Shown piece after piece: positions 47,387-60,525 of a DNA stretch of 64,000 nucleotides; within the stretch, counting starts at the first letter, position 1; each line of letters opens with the position of its first letter. Where the stretch lies: positions 1,216,905 through 1,280,904 of the forward strand of contig SCFE01000023.1 of assembly GCA_004352715.1 (NCBI GenBank), read 5' to 3'. The notes beneath the pieces were generated by a model that made no database searches, was not told where the DNA came from, and saw only the letters and a program-made list of their open reading frames with translations. The translations under genes were made by a program, and so were the position numbers. This DNA comes from Hofstenia miamia (lineage: Eukaryota; Xenacoelomorpha; Acoela).

Positions 47387-48110
47387 NNNNNNNNNNNNNN
47401 NNNNNNNNNNNNNNNNNNNNNNNNNNNNNNNNNNNNNNNNNNNNNNNNNNNNNNNNNNNNNNNNNNNNNNNNNNNNNNNNNNNNNNNNNNNNNNNNNNNN
47501 NNNNNNNNNNNNNNNNNNNNNNNNNNNNNNNNNNNNNNNNNNNNNNNNNNNNNNNNNNNNNNNNNNNNNNNNNNNNNNNNNNNNNNNNNNNNNNNNNNNN
47601 NNNNNNNNNNNNNNNNNNNNNNNNNNNNNNNNNNNNNNNNNNNNNNNNNNNNNNNNNNNNNNNNNNNNNNNNNNNNNNNNNNNNNNNNNNNNNNNNNNNN
47701 NNNNNNNNNNNNNNNNNNNNNNNNNNNNNNNNNNNNNNNNNNNNNNNNNNNNNNNNNNNNNNNNNNNNNNNNNNNNNNNNNNNNNNNNNNNNNNNNNNNN
47801 NNNNNNNNNNNNNNNNNNNNNNNNNNNNNNNNNNNNNNNNNNNNNNNNNNNNNNNNNNNNNNNNNNNNNNNNNNNNNNNNNNNNNNNNNNNNNNNNNNNN
47901 NNNNNNNNNNNNNNNNNNNNNNNNNNNNNNNNNNNNNNNNNNNNNNNNNNNNNNNNNNNNNNNNNNNNNNNNNNNNNNNNNNNNNNNNNNNNNNNNNNNN
48001 NNNNNNNNNNNNNNNNNNNNNNNNNNNNNNNNNNNNNNNNNNNNNNNNNNNNNNNNNNNNNNNNNNNNNNNNNNNNNNNNNNNNNNNNNNNNNNNNNNNN
48101 NNNNNNNNNN
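47387..48110. other. Assembly gap of 724 N
   Basis: Separates a plus-strand CR1-like LINE N-terminus from a minus-strand LINE of another type. Any frame crossing it is an artefact. Confidence 0.98.
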
Positions 48111-48642
48111 GCCTCTTTCTTACATAGCCTACACTTATCACTTACTTCTACTCTTCTGTCTATATGCTTCTTCACCCAGTTTGTTCTTATTGCTTGCTCC
48201 TGTGCTGCCATTATCAGTGCTTCTGTTTCTCTCTTTAGTCCTGCCTTCTTTAACCACTTGTTGCTTTCTTCTCGGTCACATTTTTCTGTGTTCCTCCAGC
48301 ATTCTCCATGCATTGTCTTCTGCCTATACCTTGTTTGTCTCTCTGATTCCATCCTACTCTGGTATACCTTCTTTCCTTCACTCTCAGTTCTTATCTTCCT
48401 TAACTCCTTAGTGACCTCCAGTATTGACCCTCTAGGTTGTGCTTCTACATACTCCTTTAGCCCTAGTGCTTCTGCTTCTACAGTTTCCTCCACACTTAGC
48501 AGTCCTTTCCCTCCTTTATGCCTTGCTATGTACAACCTATCTACATCTCCATTTAGGTTGAAAGCCATCTCTGCTGCTAGTACCTTCCTTGTCTCTCTGT
48601 CTAGCTCCCTAAGTTCATTCTTGTTCCATCTAACTATTCCTG

Positions 48643-48645
<3 letters not shown>
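48111..48645 (-). pseudogene. Zinc-knuckle-type LINE polyprotein, C-terminal part
   Basis: Minus frame, open from the ATT microsatellite at 48645 to the gap. It reads NKNELRELDRETRKVL, then DVDRLYIARHKGGKGLLSVE, then a basic region with WLKKAGLKRETEA, then KKHIDRRVEVSDKCRLCKKE at the gap edge, the first Cys pair of a CCHC-type knuckle. The R-K-GGRGL-S-E segment followed by a CRLC knuckle is the usual order downstream of the RT in a widespread invertebrate LINE type often compared with R2/NeSL. Its clade is my inference. RT catalytic motifs are missing, since the 5' part is replaced by the ATT repeat. G+C is higher than in the neighbouring LINE. Confidence 0.7.

Positions 48646-48712
<67 letters not shown>
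48645..48712. repeat. (ATT)n microsatellite
   Basis: About 68 bp of ATT units between the minus-strand zinc-knuckle LINE and the plus-strand CR1-like RT fragment. Both LINEs are truncated exactly at its borders. Confidence 0.95.
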
Positions 48713-48715
<3 letters not shown>

Positions 48716-49830
48716 TAGCAACTAACAAAGGTGTTCCACAGGGTACAGTGCTTGGTCCTCTTCTTTTCAACTTGTACATAAACGATTTGTCAACATATAT
48801 TGATGATGCAGAACTAATTCAATATGCAGACGACATTTGCGCCATAAATAGACATGTGAGCCCAATAATAGCCACAAGAAATTTGCAGAACACTTTTACC
48901 AAAATCTGTAGTTACCTTAACCAAAACATGCTAACAGTGAATACGCAAAAAACTCAGTTCATCATCTTCGCTCCAAGTGGATCAGAAGCAATAGCTAAAG
49001 ACATAAGTCTAAGAGTTTCCGACGGTATATCATCAATCCAAAACAGCAAATCAGTAAAGTACTTAGGGGTGGAAATAGATCAACACTTCTGTTAAAACGA
49101 CTTCATAAACACCAAGATTCGTAAGATTGCGTTTGGAATACAGTATCTAAAACAAATAAAACGGTTTAAGCAGAGTAAAGATTTAATCAACGCTTTTGTA
49201 GTTAGTCAATATACATATGCTTGCATTCTTTTAAGCAATATTAAGACAGTTGATCATGAGCGTATAAATAGATTGTTTAACTGGTCAATCTGTGTCATGT
49301 TTTCCATTAGTAAACATCAAGTTAGTAAAAAACTGCAAACATTAACATTGTTTCGTCCATTTACTATAACCAAGTACAACAGCTTAGTACACATGTTTAA
49401 GCTCAACTTTTGTTCACCATCCCGTGATTAGTTCTTTAAACATTTTATATTAGTGGCACGATTGTACACGTATTTGTTATATGTAGGTTCTTCGTTTAAC
49501 TGGGAAAATTCTTTTACAACAACATCTTGCAAACTGTGGAATGATTTACCTATCAGTGTAAGGAAAGCCAGCGATATAAATGAATTTAAAAAACTGTTAA
49601 AACACAATTTATTAGCAGAACAAAATAATAACAGAATACTTAAACGTTAAAACTGTAGCGAAACTTCTTATTTTTAATCCATTTTAATTGTAAATATCTG
49701 TGTGCATTTTAATTTAATTATTGTAGCTTAGTTTGTAGTATATGTATATCTAAGTTCTGTGTACATTTTTTGTAAATATGTATATATCTTATTTGTACAT
49801 ATGCAAAGAGCAAACAAAATAAAGCTATTG
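48713..49830 (+). pseudogene. 5'-truncated CR1-like LINE (family B): RT palm to 3' end, two stops
   Basis: One continuous frame from 48716 to the stop near 49650 with two internal stops, TAA at 49093-49095 and TAG at 49429-49431. Domains in order: KGVPQGTVLGPLLFNLYIND (RT motif B), IQYADDICA with the catalytic YADD box, VKYLGVEID, then the thumb and the C-terminal signature CKLWNDLPISV and FKKLLKHNLL. The 3' UTR ends AAAATAAAGCTATTG near 49828. The first 361 bp match 63640-64000 with one substitution, so the copy is young despite the stops. Motif A and everything 5' is missing. Confidence 0.85.
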
Positions 49831-50909
49831 AAGATTTAAAACAGAGATACAATCAGGCTGAATTTTTTCTAACCCCACCAAAAATGGACCCGAATTTACT
49901 TGTTCATTGTGGTTGAATTTTTTAAAAAATATTTTGTAACAATCTTGCATAAAAATATAACAAACAACCTGTGTTATAATTTGTATACAAAAACATTAAG
50001 AAACCTATAGTGCCGAGTTTATTTGAGAATTAAGCAACTCCAAAACTTTAAATTTTACAGTATCTAATCACAATTTCAAACTTAATTCTATACTTTCGAA
50101 TTTTATTCCTTGACGAACAAGTCCTAATTTCATAATTATTGCATCATTTATACCCATTCCTGGTTTGTTTTTACACATTTACCCATGGAAGTATTATTTG
50201 CAAGAATTTGCAAGAAGTTAAAATTTAGCATCAACCACTGCTTCCTATTTTGGAATAGATATTGCACTTGTAAGTAGTTTCTAATAATCTACTAAATTCA
50301 ATGCATTTGATTATAGCATTCTCTCAATATCTTTGTTAAAATTCTTTATGTTTGTATTGGATTAAGGTTGCGAATACTTAAATAATTTAGAATTATTAAG
50401 AATTTATTTTAATAATTTAGAATTTTATATTAAATTTACTGAGTAATCTATTGTAATATAAGGAAGTAATCAAATTTATTTATACTTTTAGCATCCGTCA
50501 ACATTTTGCTGATTCGGCAGAAAAATTATGTTGATTAACTAGCAGCTAAGACGCCACTTGGCATTCCAATGAGATAGTTCCATAACTTTCCAACTTTCCT
50601 TCATAATGACCTTAATAGAAAATAAACAATCCAAGAGCTGAGAAATCACAAATAATTGCGAAAATCAGTTTCTTCTTGATAATTCGATTTTTATCAAATT
50701 TTCTGTGAATTTAGAAAAGTTCCTACTAACTATTAGTAAGGGTTCTGTGTCCAGTTTCATAACCCTTCCCCCCCCCCACACACACACAATGCAAATTTTA
50801 AAGCAAAAGAAATTTACACAAAAATAATATAAGGGCTACATTGCCTGCCCCGCAATTAGCATGTACATGTATCAATTAATTGTAAATATTTTAATATTTG
50901 GAAATTTAG
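49831..50909. other. Probable intron or intergenic DNA upstream of a receptor exon
   Basis: A+T-rich, with a short C and CA tract at about 50767-50787. No earlier receptor exon was recognised here. The acceptor at its end is AAATTTAG, with a weak pyrimidine tract. Confidence 0.45.
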
Positions 50910-50992
50910 AGTCACAGTTGAAGCCACGTGTCATATGGAGTTGACTTATTTTCCAATGGATATTCAATATTGTCCCTTTGAAATCGAAAGCT
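50910..50992 (+). CDS. Cys-loop ligand-gated ion channel, Cys-loop exon (83 bp)
   Basis: An internal exon of a pentameric ligand-gated channel subunit, which sits in the plasma membrane and opens on neurotransmitter binding. It encodes VTVEATCHMELTYFPMDIQY and on to CPFEIES. Two cysteines are separated by exactly 13 residues, with FPMD between them, the defining Cys-loop. It is bounded by AG before 50910 and GTAAGC after 50992. Its length of 83 bp and its phases (it begins with the last base of a split codon and ends on the first base of the next) equal the conserved Cys-loop exon of the GABA/glycine/glutamate-gated chloride channel family. No transmembrane exon was recognised downstream. The preceding exon type is found only at 62504, 11.5 kb further on. 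Anion-channel type is likely from sequence character but is not proven. Confidence 0.88.
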
Positions 50993-53900
50993 GTAAGCAA
51001 TTTTACCTACGTTTATTAATTATTCATATTTTCACTTTGAACAAAAATTGAAGTTGAAATATCATCAACATGTAGCAATGTCTACAAATTTCATAAGAAA
51101 TTGAGTATATGAAAGAGTCTATTACAAAAACGGCAGCATGTAAATATTTGATCACACTTTAATAATTTAATATTTAATTTTCAGCGATAAAATTCCTCAA
51201 CAATAATAAGCTTTCATTTCTGATATATATCATGGAAATGTTCATTTACACTTTAAGGAACCGTACTAGATCTTCTTTAAACCATAAACATGTTTATAAA
51301 CATTTGCTTGAAATTTACAAGAAATGGAAAGAGCTTTAAAGTATTGAGGCGCTTGGCATAGAGACTTTAAATTGTAAAACCGGTTCTTTAATGTCAGCCT
51401 TACAGTAAATAGAACTTTAGTTTTATAAACTTTTGTGCAATACAGTTCAAACAGACCATAAATCTCATTAAGGGCATAATCGACAGCAAAATAAATTCTA
51501 TAACAGTAAGCAAAGACAAATTTAAGAAATCGGCCAGAATTAGTAATATTCTAACCAAAGTGGAAAGTGGGTCCGATATTTGGATGCATGAACCAACCGA
51601 CGGGTATTACTGTTACGCATGTTGGAAATTGAAATTTGACTCAAATAATGTTCGCATATGCATATGTTTATTAAGTATATCTAAATTTGATTGTATGTTT
51701 ATTCCATCAAATTTACATTGTTATTCTAGGACTGCTGGTAGCATAAATTTCAGTTGCTAAGATGAATTTTTTTGGAAACAATTCTTAAATTTTTACCCAT
51801 AGCCGGATCCGGCCTAAACTTCGGGATGAAATATTTGACATCCTGATCTTAACACTTAAGGGAAAGCATAATTTCAGAAATGTAATTTTTAGAAATACTA
51901 ATTCTCATTAAGTTTTTTCTTTAATTATCGTTTCAACTTACATTAGCATTTGCAAATAAAATATTTTGAAATTTCATATCTCTTATCTGCTATTTTCTAC
52001 CCAAATAAAGTGCATTAATTGCATTTAAGGTCTTAAACTATATGTTAAATAGTTAAATATAGTTTTAAGCAATATATACATCAATAAGCACTATTGTACT
52101 TTTATCTTAAATGTTACAACAAACAATTCCAATTCAAACTTTATAAGATTTCTTGGAAGCAAAGAAACTAAATGACTTTATGGGGAAGCAATATTTCGAT
52201 AAAGTTATAATTTTTAAGGTATCTTAAAAATAGTCACTTTTTCTAGGACTTCAAAGGATAAACAAGGAAAATATTGGAACATTCAAGGTCTCTTTAGCAA
52301 CATTCTCATGAGAATCTGCATTATACAGAAAGCATTTTGATTCAAAAGTTAGCATTAAATCAGTAATTTATAAACTATTTACGTCTGCAGATTCATCTAG
52401 TAGAGGTCTATTAATTCTATAAATAATGCTAGTGTACGATTGAACCCAGCAGTGTGAACGGAGGGTGCACTCCTGCCACCACGTAATTTTTTTGTTCCAC
52501 AATTTTCGACCTTGCAATCATTCGTTGTTTTCATATTTTTCAAAAAATTAATTTACTCATTTCATGTTTTTAACAGTAAACTTATCATACATTAATAATA
52601 AAAAATTGTGTGTCTTTTGTAATCATGTAATAATGGCTTGTCAAAGCTGAAATGGCTGCAGATAGAACGAGAAATTTCAAGTATCTTTAAACATTCATTA
52701 AGAAAATTCCAATCATTTTAATCCTTAAATTGATAATACCAATATGATAAGTCTGGTATCTAGTAATAACCTGAATCAGATTTTTTGTGCAATTCATTTG
52801 AATAATATTCAATTCCATAGTATATATGATCGTTATTTTCTAATTGACTGTGGCTGTGCAATTTTTTGTTGATAAAAAAAATTTGAGTTGCGGAAGGATG
52901 CATGATTTATTTATCTAGATGTAAGAGAAATACACAATCAATAACAATGCATTAAATTGACATCAAGAAATACATTGTTTCATAATCATATCAATATGTA
53001 CTTTATTATAATAAATACATAACAAATGTGCATTTGTTGTAAATATAAATTAACTTTAGTTTAAATGCAAACAATAATATAAAATCTTGCTATTTTTTGT
53101 TACTTTAAAAATTAATAAATCGAGTATTATAATTATACGAGTGTTATATTATGAAAACGTTAAAAATATTTTGCACATGCTTTTTATGAAACATTTAAGT
53201 GCAATTTGTTTTCTATTTAACAGATATATAACAAGGTATTTAACGTCACATGATAAAAAAAATTTAGAAAATTAAAAATGAAGGCCTTCTGATTTTTTGT
53301 TAATCGCTGTGTTGATTATCAAACAATCAGACACACACTTTGCGCTTTGTCATTTTTAATTTTCTTTTATCTACTAGTTTTAATTGACATTTAAATGTGA
53401 CTTGAAAATGCTTGAAGAAATACTGTGAATCACTTAAATTATAGAAAAATTACACTGTTATTTATGTTTCCCATCCACTCCTTAAGAATTCCCAATATAA
53501 CAATGTTTACATCATGCTTTTCCTCATAACTCTAATCCAATTATGGCTTGGGCATGTCAGGGATTGTTGTAGTCCCCTCTTCTGGGCAGAATAAAAAGTG
53601 AATTTAATGCTTTCAAGAAATCAAGACATTTTGAAGTCTATATGCCTTTTCAAATATTGGGTTTGCTTCACAAGGACAGAAAGTATATTCAAATACAATG
53701 TGACAGTAAACAATAATGTAAATATCTCTAAATTTTTTACTTTGAACAAAATCATTTCTAAAGCCTGCTTGTAAAAGTCTAATACCAATAGAACTGAATT
53801 GCAATGGGCAGTATGACTTATATTCGTTCTTGGAGAACAAGTTATGGCAGAACTTTAGCAAGATTGACTAAAACTCATTTAAAATTCGATCCTGAATATC

Positions 53901-55454
53901 TACAATGACAATCTTCTAAATATGTGCGCTCGTCTGTGAAAACGAGTACCAGTCAGTTTCTGAAACTGAACCTTTCATAAAACCACTAGCCACTAAGCTT
54001 GCAAGATTGTGTAGCAATTGTAGAATACCTGGCCACACTAACTAGTCGTTGGAAAAATTAGTTTATAAAATTTTATTTGAGTTGCGTCTACATTATTTGT
54101 GCTGTTTACTTCAGTGTTTTATAATGCGGATCTAAGATATGTTGCATATTGAGATTAATAGTTGTGGCGTGATTTGATATGCAAATGCAATATTTTAATG
54201 AATTACTCATAGTACACATTTTCACAGACTAATACCACAATTTCTCTAAAAGCTCCAATACATCAAATCACATTGATTCAATTTTCTTTTGTCTATGCTA
54301 TTCTGATTAGACCAGTGAGACGAAGTGAGAGGGAATGCCCCTAAGCATGGGAGTCCTGAACTGCAAAAACATTTAGTTTCTAAAAAATATTTATTACAAA
54401 CATTTTTAATCAAATTTTGGGACTCCCAGGTTTGGAAATCGGAGTACATAATTAAATAATTATAACAAATTTTCTGAACTAAATTAGAAAAACCGTCTAT
54501 AAACAATTATTAAGCAAATTCGGGGCACAAGTATATGTATGTTCCTTTTAGTTATCGAAATGTGTTCAATTCTAAATCAATATAACCACAAAAATTACGA
54601 CGTTTCTATTAGATAATAATACAATATTTATGCAGGTACCTCCATATATAGATGCATAAAATGTTGATTAGCAAGAAGTATCTACATATACTCCAAAACA
54701 GGTACGGAAAATTTCATAAAAAATGGAAGGTGAGAGCCGCCATATTGATATTTAACACCAGGCCCCCAAAGGTATACTGAAGCCACGGAATTAGAAGTAT
54801 TAAGCATTTTTAGAACAGTTCTTCCTAGTTTAGCTGTTTATAGTAAAATTATTTCTATGTAAATTTGTATATTTCAACTTATTTCAGTTGATTTCAAACC
54901 ATTATATTGAATGCATAATGCATATATGATATCAATAGTTGCATTTTCTCAGTATTTATCAGAATGATTTTCCCGGAAATTTTGACGATGAAAATGTATC
55001 AGAATTAAGTAACTAATATAGAATAAATTACAAAATGGCATAAAGGACATCACAGAACTTCGTTAATTTCTCAGGAAGTTTCAATACTGATTTTATAACG
55101 AAGAACTTCCTCCTAAGCGATTGATATTTCTTCAAAGAAGTAGACGTTAAGTCTAAGAAATATGAACTATAAAATTACTTTTTAATTTTTTATCTTATTC
55201 TCTTTATGCAAATGCAATTATTGCTATGATTATTTATTTAGCAAAAATTTACTTTCAGTTATTGAAAAATGCGGTAGGCAATTGGATTAATTTTCAGATA
55301 CAAAAAATCCATATTATTATGTATGAAACTAACAAATTTTAATATCATTTCTTAAAATTGGTGTTAATGCAAAGTGGAATGTATATATTTATATTCCTTG
55401 TTTTAAGGAATTTCGTGTCTACTCTTCTTAACTCCTTTTAAGACTATTTTCGAT

Positions 55455-55480
55455 GTATATATATATATATATATATATAT
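55455..55480. repeat. (AT)n microsatellite
   Basis: Thirteen AT units after GATGT. Confidence 0.9.
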
Positions 55481-58400
55481 GTAACAGGCATAGAATGAGA
55501 AATTTAAAAAAAATTGTAAATATCGCCGCTCTATATGGATTTATGTGACTTTGTAAGAACAACAGATCATAACTTCTATTCATTAAAAACTATAGCAAAG
55601 GCTTTGCAAAACTTGGATAATTCATTTAAGCTCGGCCCAATACCAGTTTCAATTGGAAGTACTCTTCTGACATTTGTCGACCTAGAATTTTAACTTTCCT
55701 CTTTAGAGGCAAGCTAATGCATTATTTACAAGACCATTTTATAAGCAATATTATCGATCATTACTGTTCCCAATTTTTTCCAGTTTGTCCAGTCACCTTA
55801 TCACTCAGGTCCAATTCTTTATTAAGTCCGCTTTCCAAAGTGTTGTTATTAGTTTTTATTGCACTTACTAACTTAAATGTTTTAAAAACAAATTACGTAA
55901 GTCTTCAGATATAAAGAAATAGGACTGTAGTCTTAGGATAGCCGATTGCCCCTATCCAATAGCATAATCGAAGAGCGGCAGGGATTTACCAGACTTCATG
56001 TTTCGACTACAATTCATACAATGGATTATTTGATATCGAATTTAAACCGAATTTCAACAATATGCATAATCAATATCGCTTTTCAAAACACATTGGAGCA
56101 ATTTTTATGAATTTATATTAATTTAAAGACAAGGTGTTTATTAAAGCTAAATGTGTATTGGAGTGACATGAACTTAATTAGGAAAAGCTCTCAGACATGT
56201 CTTTTCCTTTTTCTGGTAAATGGAAATTTGATTTGCTGAGGGATGTGAAAAGCAGAAATTATTGGAGACTACCAAACCAACAATGTAGTTGTATTCTTTT
56301 TTAAACTGGGTTGAGCTAGGAGGAGTTAACGAACTGTCTTTGCAACTCTCCCCTTTTAATTTGGCCTAGTTATGTTTAGTAATAGCTTCAAAAGTATTTG
56401 AAAAACATTTTTGTGTTTACACTTGCAATACCTTTTAATGTTTGTTAAATTAGATTTAATACCATATATTTGTAATTTAAGTTTGCCTTTGTTACAGCTT
56501 TCTAATTTTAGAGAAAATAGATAGAAATGCTGTCTATTTTATTGTATCGAACGCTGCACGTGAAAACTCGATTGCTTGTATATTTTTCCTTTTCCAACAT
56601 AAAAGATAATAACACACAAAAAGACTGTCCATTTCTACGTATTTTTCTCGAAACATTTATTTCATTTATAAAAATGATATGCTAGTTGTACATCAGGTGT
56701 CAATATATAATCCTGTAATGCAGGTGGTATTCATTTTATTGAATTTAGAAATTCAGAAGGACACACAAATTATTAAATATAGTCTCAAATTTCATATTAT
56801 TTTAGCCTTTAAAAATTTGGAAAAAAAATTTCGATTAATCATTGCCGAAAATGTCAACGATCAAAGTTCATATTTAATAAATATTAGAAATTAAATATAA
56901 TATTTGTGTAATTGGTAATGATTGCAAGTAAATGCAACGTCTTAATGAATTTAAGGATATTTAGACAAAACACATTTTATTATATGCAGTAATTAATTTT
57001 TTAATTTCATTTGCAAATCGATTCCAAAGGTTTGCAATTATTTGGCAAATGTTTGTCGAACTTTCCAGATTTTTGTACAATAATTTTACACATTTCTAAG
57101 AATAGATATTTGCTATATATAGCAAAGATATTAGCCAATCCATCAAGCGTAAGCTCAATTATTTTATAAGTTATAGAAGCAGTTGGTAGAACTCTATCAC
57201 AGTATACATAAAGCTGTGTTACGGTTTCAGTAAAGTGATAAGACACGTTATTGCTTTTCACCAGCACATAGTGAAGTCAACACAAGCTATTGCCACGAAT
57301 TTGGATACAGATATTGTAAACAATCAAAATGTTCAATGAAACTGACAATTTGTAGGAAGTACAAAAGTTGTACCCTTGACTGAAATAATTTAAAACTGTT
57401 AAGTACATTGATGAAATCACATTTCAGAAGTTCTTTGCATCCAGGATATTTGTACGACGCCCTGTAGGGAAATCAAGATTCAATCCTGACCTGATGCAAT
57501 TTAACAGCAATCAAGCAACCTTAAATCACCATTGCATGGGCTACCTTCAGAGTTGCTGTGGATCTGGATCTAGATATGGATCATGTTCAGTATAATAATC
57601 AAAATATTTACCACGCGCATTGAGAGGCATGTGTAATTATCTGTCTCTCCTTTACAATGTTTCAAAAAAACGCATTTTTTACATTAATAATTTGACTATA
57701 ATGAAATAGAGGCGTCTAAGAGGGACAACCAGAATAATTAAACAAATAGTGAATACATACTATTCAGTTTGATTAATAATGCATAATTTTAGCGCATTTA
57801 ATTTTAGTACGAGACTAGAAATAAATGTATCTATAAATAGATATATAATATGCAACCTTAAACAAATTAAATGAACTTATTTCTAAAAGAATTCGAAGAA
57901 ATTTTAAATTAAGTGGTAATAAGTCTTAACTAGAACATCATAAGAATCTTTAAAATGTTTTCACAACGTGTAGATAAATGGATGATAATCCACATTTAAC
58001 CATGTCTAGAATGAAAATTATTATGCAAAATCTTCAGTACCCCACCAGAAATTTCGACATTCACCAGTAGCGCTGATACTGGGCAGCGGAGTATTTAAAG
58101 ATATTGGAGTTCACACCAAGTTTATCATACATAACATAGCTTTATGTGAATCTTCATTAACTAATGTATCAAAAAAGAAGCGTAATATTTTTACCCCTAG
58201 CATTGTATAATGGCTAATATTCGCGGATGGGGTTTTTTGGCTGGCCGCAGCCTTCCACTAAATTTTAGCAAACATGGCGAGCCACAAACATTAAAGCCGC
58301 CCCCCTCTCCGTAAAATGTTCACTGTATTTCTCAAAATTAATCTGATCGCTCACCTTGAATAAAACTCATCATTCATTGTAAATCCCTGCTTAATTCAGT

Positions 58401-58714
58401 TTGCAAGTCAACGCAAAAGTTGAATTCACGACTGCTAGATCTCGTGATTTGAAATTTTAAATTAATTCTCAAAATTTCCGTAACTTATAGAGCTAATGAC
58501 TATGGTTCTGAGGGACAAGGATTTTACTGCTCCATTGGATTTGTTATAATAGTAGAAATAGGGTTAAATGGCACTTAATTAGTGATTGTGACAGTATTTA
58601 AATTCAAAAAGTGACATCATTTACTGTATTTTTCACCTTCTTCGTGGGAGGATTTCTTTTTCAGGAAAACGCTTATTCCTAATCAAGGTGTAAATAAGAA
58701 TTATGTACACCTTC

Positions 58715-58717
<3 letters not shown>

Positions 58718-58755
<38 letters not shown>
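58718..58755. repeat. (AT)n microsatellite
   Basis: About 19 AT units. Confidence 0.9.
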
Positions 58756-58757
<2 letters not shown>

Positions 58758-60022
58758 TGTGTCAAAAATCACAATTTAAAATCGAAGCCAGTCCAAATTT
58801 GGAACTTTTATGTGTAGAACATGAATTTGGTATTCATTTTACTGCTTGTTTAGAAAAATCATTCACTTCTGAAATTTGAAAAATTTTACTAATTTAATCT
58901 TTGAAATGATATATATTTCTCACCCTACATTTATATTCAAATGAGGTTTAAACATAATTTGGAAATATTGTATGGGTAAATAGGCATTTCAGTCCAAAAC
59001 ATTCAGACATTCAATGCAGCTACATTTAAGCAATGCAAATGTGACTTGATAAAATACAAGGGCAATGTGACTCATCATTCTGATTTCAATTTGATAGAAA
59101 TTATTTAGCGCGTATTTGGTATAATCCGTTTACATATAACCCACTGCTTACTAATAACAAAAAATTTTCCTTTTCCTGAAATGATAACATATTTTGAAAA
59201 AACTACAAATCTCATTCTCTCCTACGGTTTTACACATCTGATGAAAATTTTACATTATTTACCAAAAGAACGTCAAATCAAAAAAGAGTACTTATCACTC
59301 GCATTATTGAAAGTATTGTTGTTCAGATGATATAAAGAGATTTAACATTTTAAAAAGCTATATAATGGAAAAATGATAAAGTTATTAAGATAATGCTAGC
59401 AAAAAAATTGGACAATGTTGGTTTTTACAAAATTCAAATTATTATACAACTTACTGAAATTTAAAAAATACTTAGCTCCATAAATATTGATTCTGAAAAA
59501 TTGCTTGATGTTCTCCTAAAAAGAAAATAAATTGTTTTATAACATGATATGCAAGAAAGCAAATTGTTATAGCACCTCAAGGAAGTTTGTTGCAAAATTC
59601 ATCCAAGTGATTTGCTTAAAACTCAAAAATGGATGAAAATTTCATTCTAATGCTTCGTCTAATTCTAAAAAAGAGACTGACTCTAATGAGTCTTTTTGTC
59701 CATCTACCGGAAGAATTTCTAAAAATTCAGATATTACTGAAGTATTGTGAATTATAGCAAAGCTTTCACTATTGCCGACGGTAAAAGTAATTCAAATTAT
59801 TTGTGAAAAAACACTCCACTATTGAGAACTACTCTGTATTACCTAATATACAAATGCAATTTGTCTTTTACAAAATAACTGGAAACTCTACAAAAAAGAA
59901 ATTACCCAAATTGATTTACCTGAAATTGACAGGCATCCATTTAATAAAGAATGGCGAAATGAATACAATCTTCTCTTCCAATTAAGTAAATCTGTATTTG
60001 TCTTCGAATTGATTATATATTC

Positions 60023-60030
<8 letters not shown>

Positions 60031-60063
<33 letters not shown>

Positions 60064-60065
60064 TA
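60031..60065. repeat. (AT)n microsatellite
   Basis: Interrupted AT run with one AAT step. Confidence 0.9.
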
Positions 60066-60481
60066 GAGTTGCCTTCTAACAATATTTCCTTAAAATCATT
60101 TGATGATAATTAATGGTCTTATGAATTTCAAGAAATCCGAAAAGAGTTATTCATTAATAATTTCTCTATATGGAATTTAATAAGAGGTAGAACATTGGAT
60201 TTGTCGATGAAATGCACGCTGAAGTTAATCAGCTTATCTTCTTAATTACAGTGTTTCTGATCTTGAAATTCAAAAAAGTTTTAAACATTCTAATAAACGC
60301 ATATTATATAAAAATTTTTAAGAAAAATTAGCATTAAGATATCAAAATATAATTTAAGGGATTATTTTGCAAAATTTGTAGTTTCTGGAAGGGTTCGTCA
60401 CGTAATTGATTACTCAACTTGATCATTGCTGAGATGTCCCTCTCATCAGAAATACTGCAAATGTTGTTTATGATTTAGCAC

Positions 60482-60484
<3 letters not shown>

Positions 60485-60521
<37 letters not shown>
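60485..60521. repeat. (AT)n microsatellite
   Basis: About 18 AT units. Confidence 0.9.

Positions 60522-60525
<4 letters not shown>

Noticed and set aside
48258-48713. 151-codon plus frame ending in poly-Tyr
   Set aside because: Antisense to the zinc-knuckle LINE and running into the ATT repeat, hence the Tyr run.
49848-49866. 19-bp match ATACAATCAGGCTGAATTT between 49848 and 62971
   Set aside because: Too short to interpret in A+T-rich DNA. It lies next to family B LINE sequence both times but in different parts of the element, so it is left as coincidence.
51560-51760. Reading DIWMHEPTDG as the start of a receptor TM3 exon (DxWM motif)
   Set aside because: The following residues are not hydrophobic and there are no matching splice phases, so it is a chance match.
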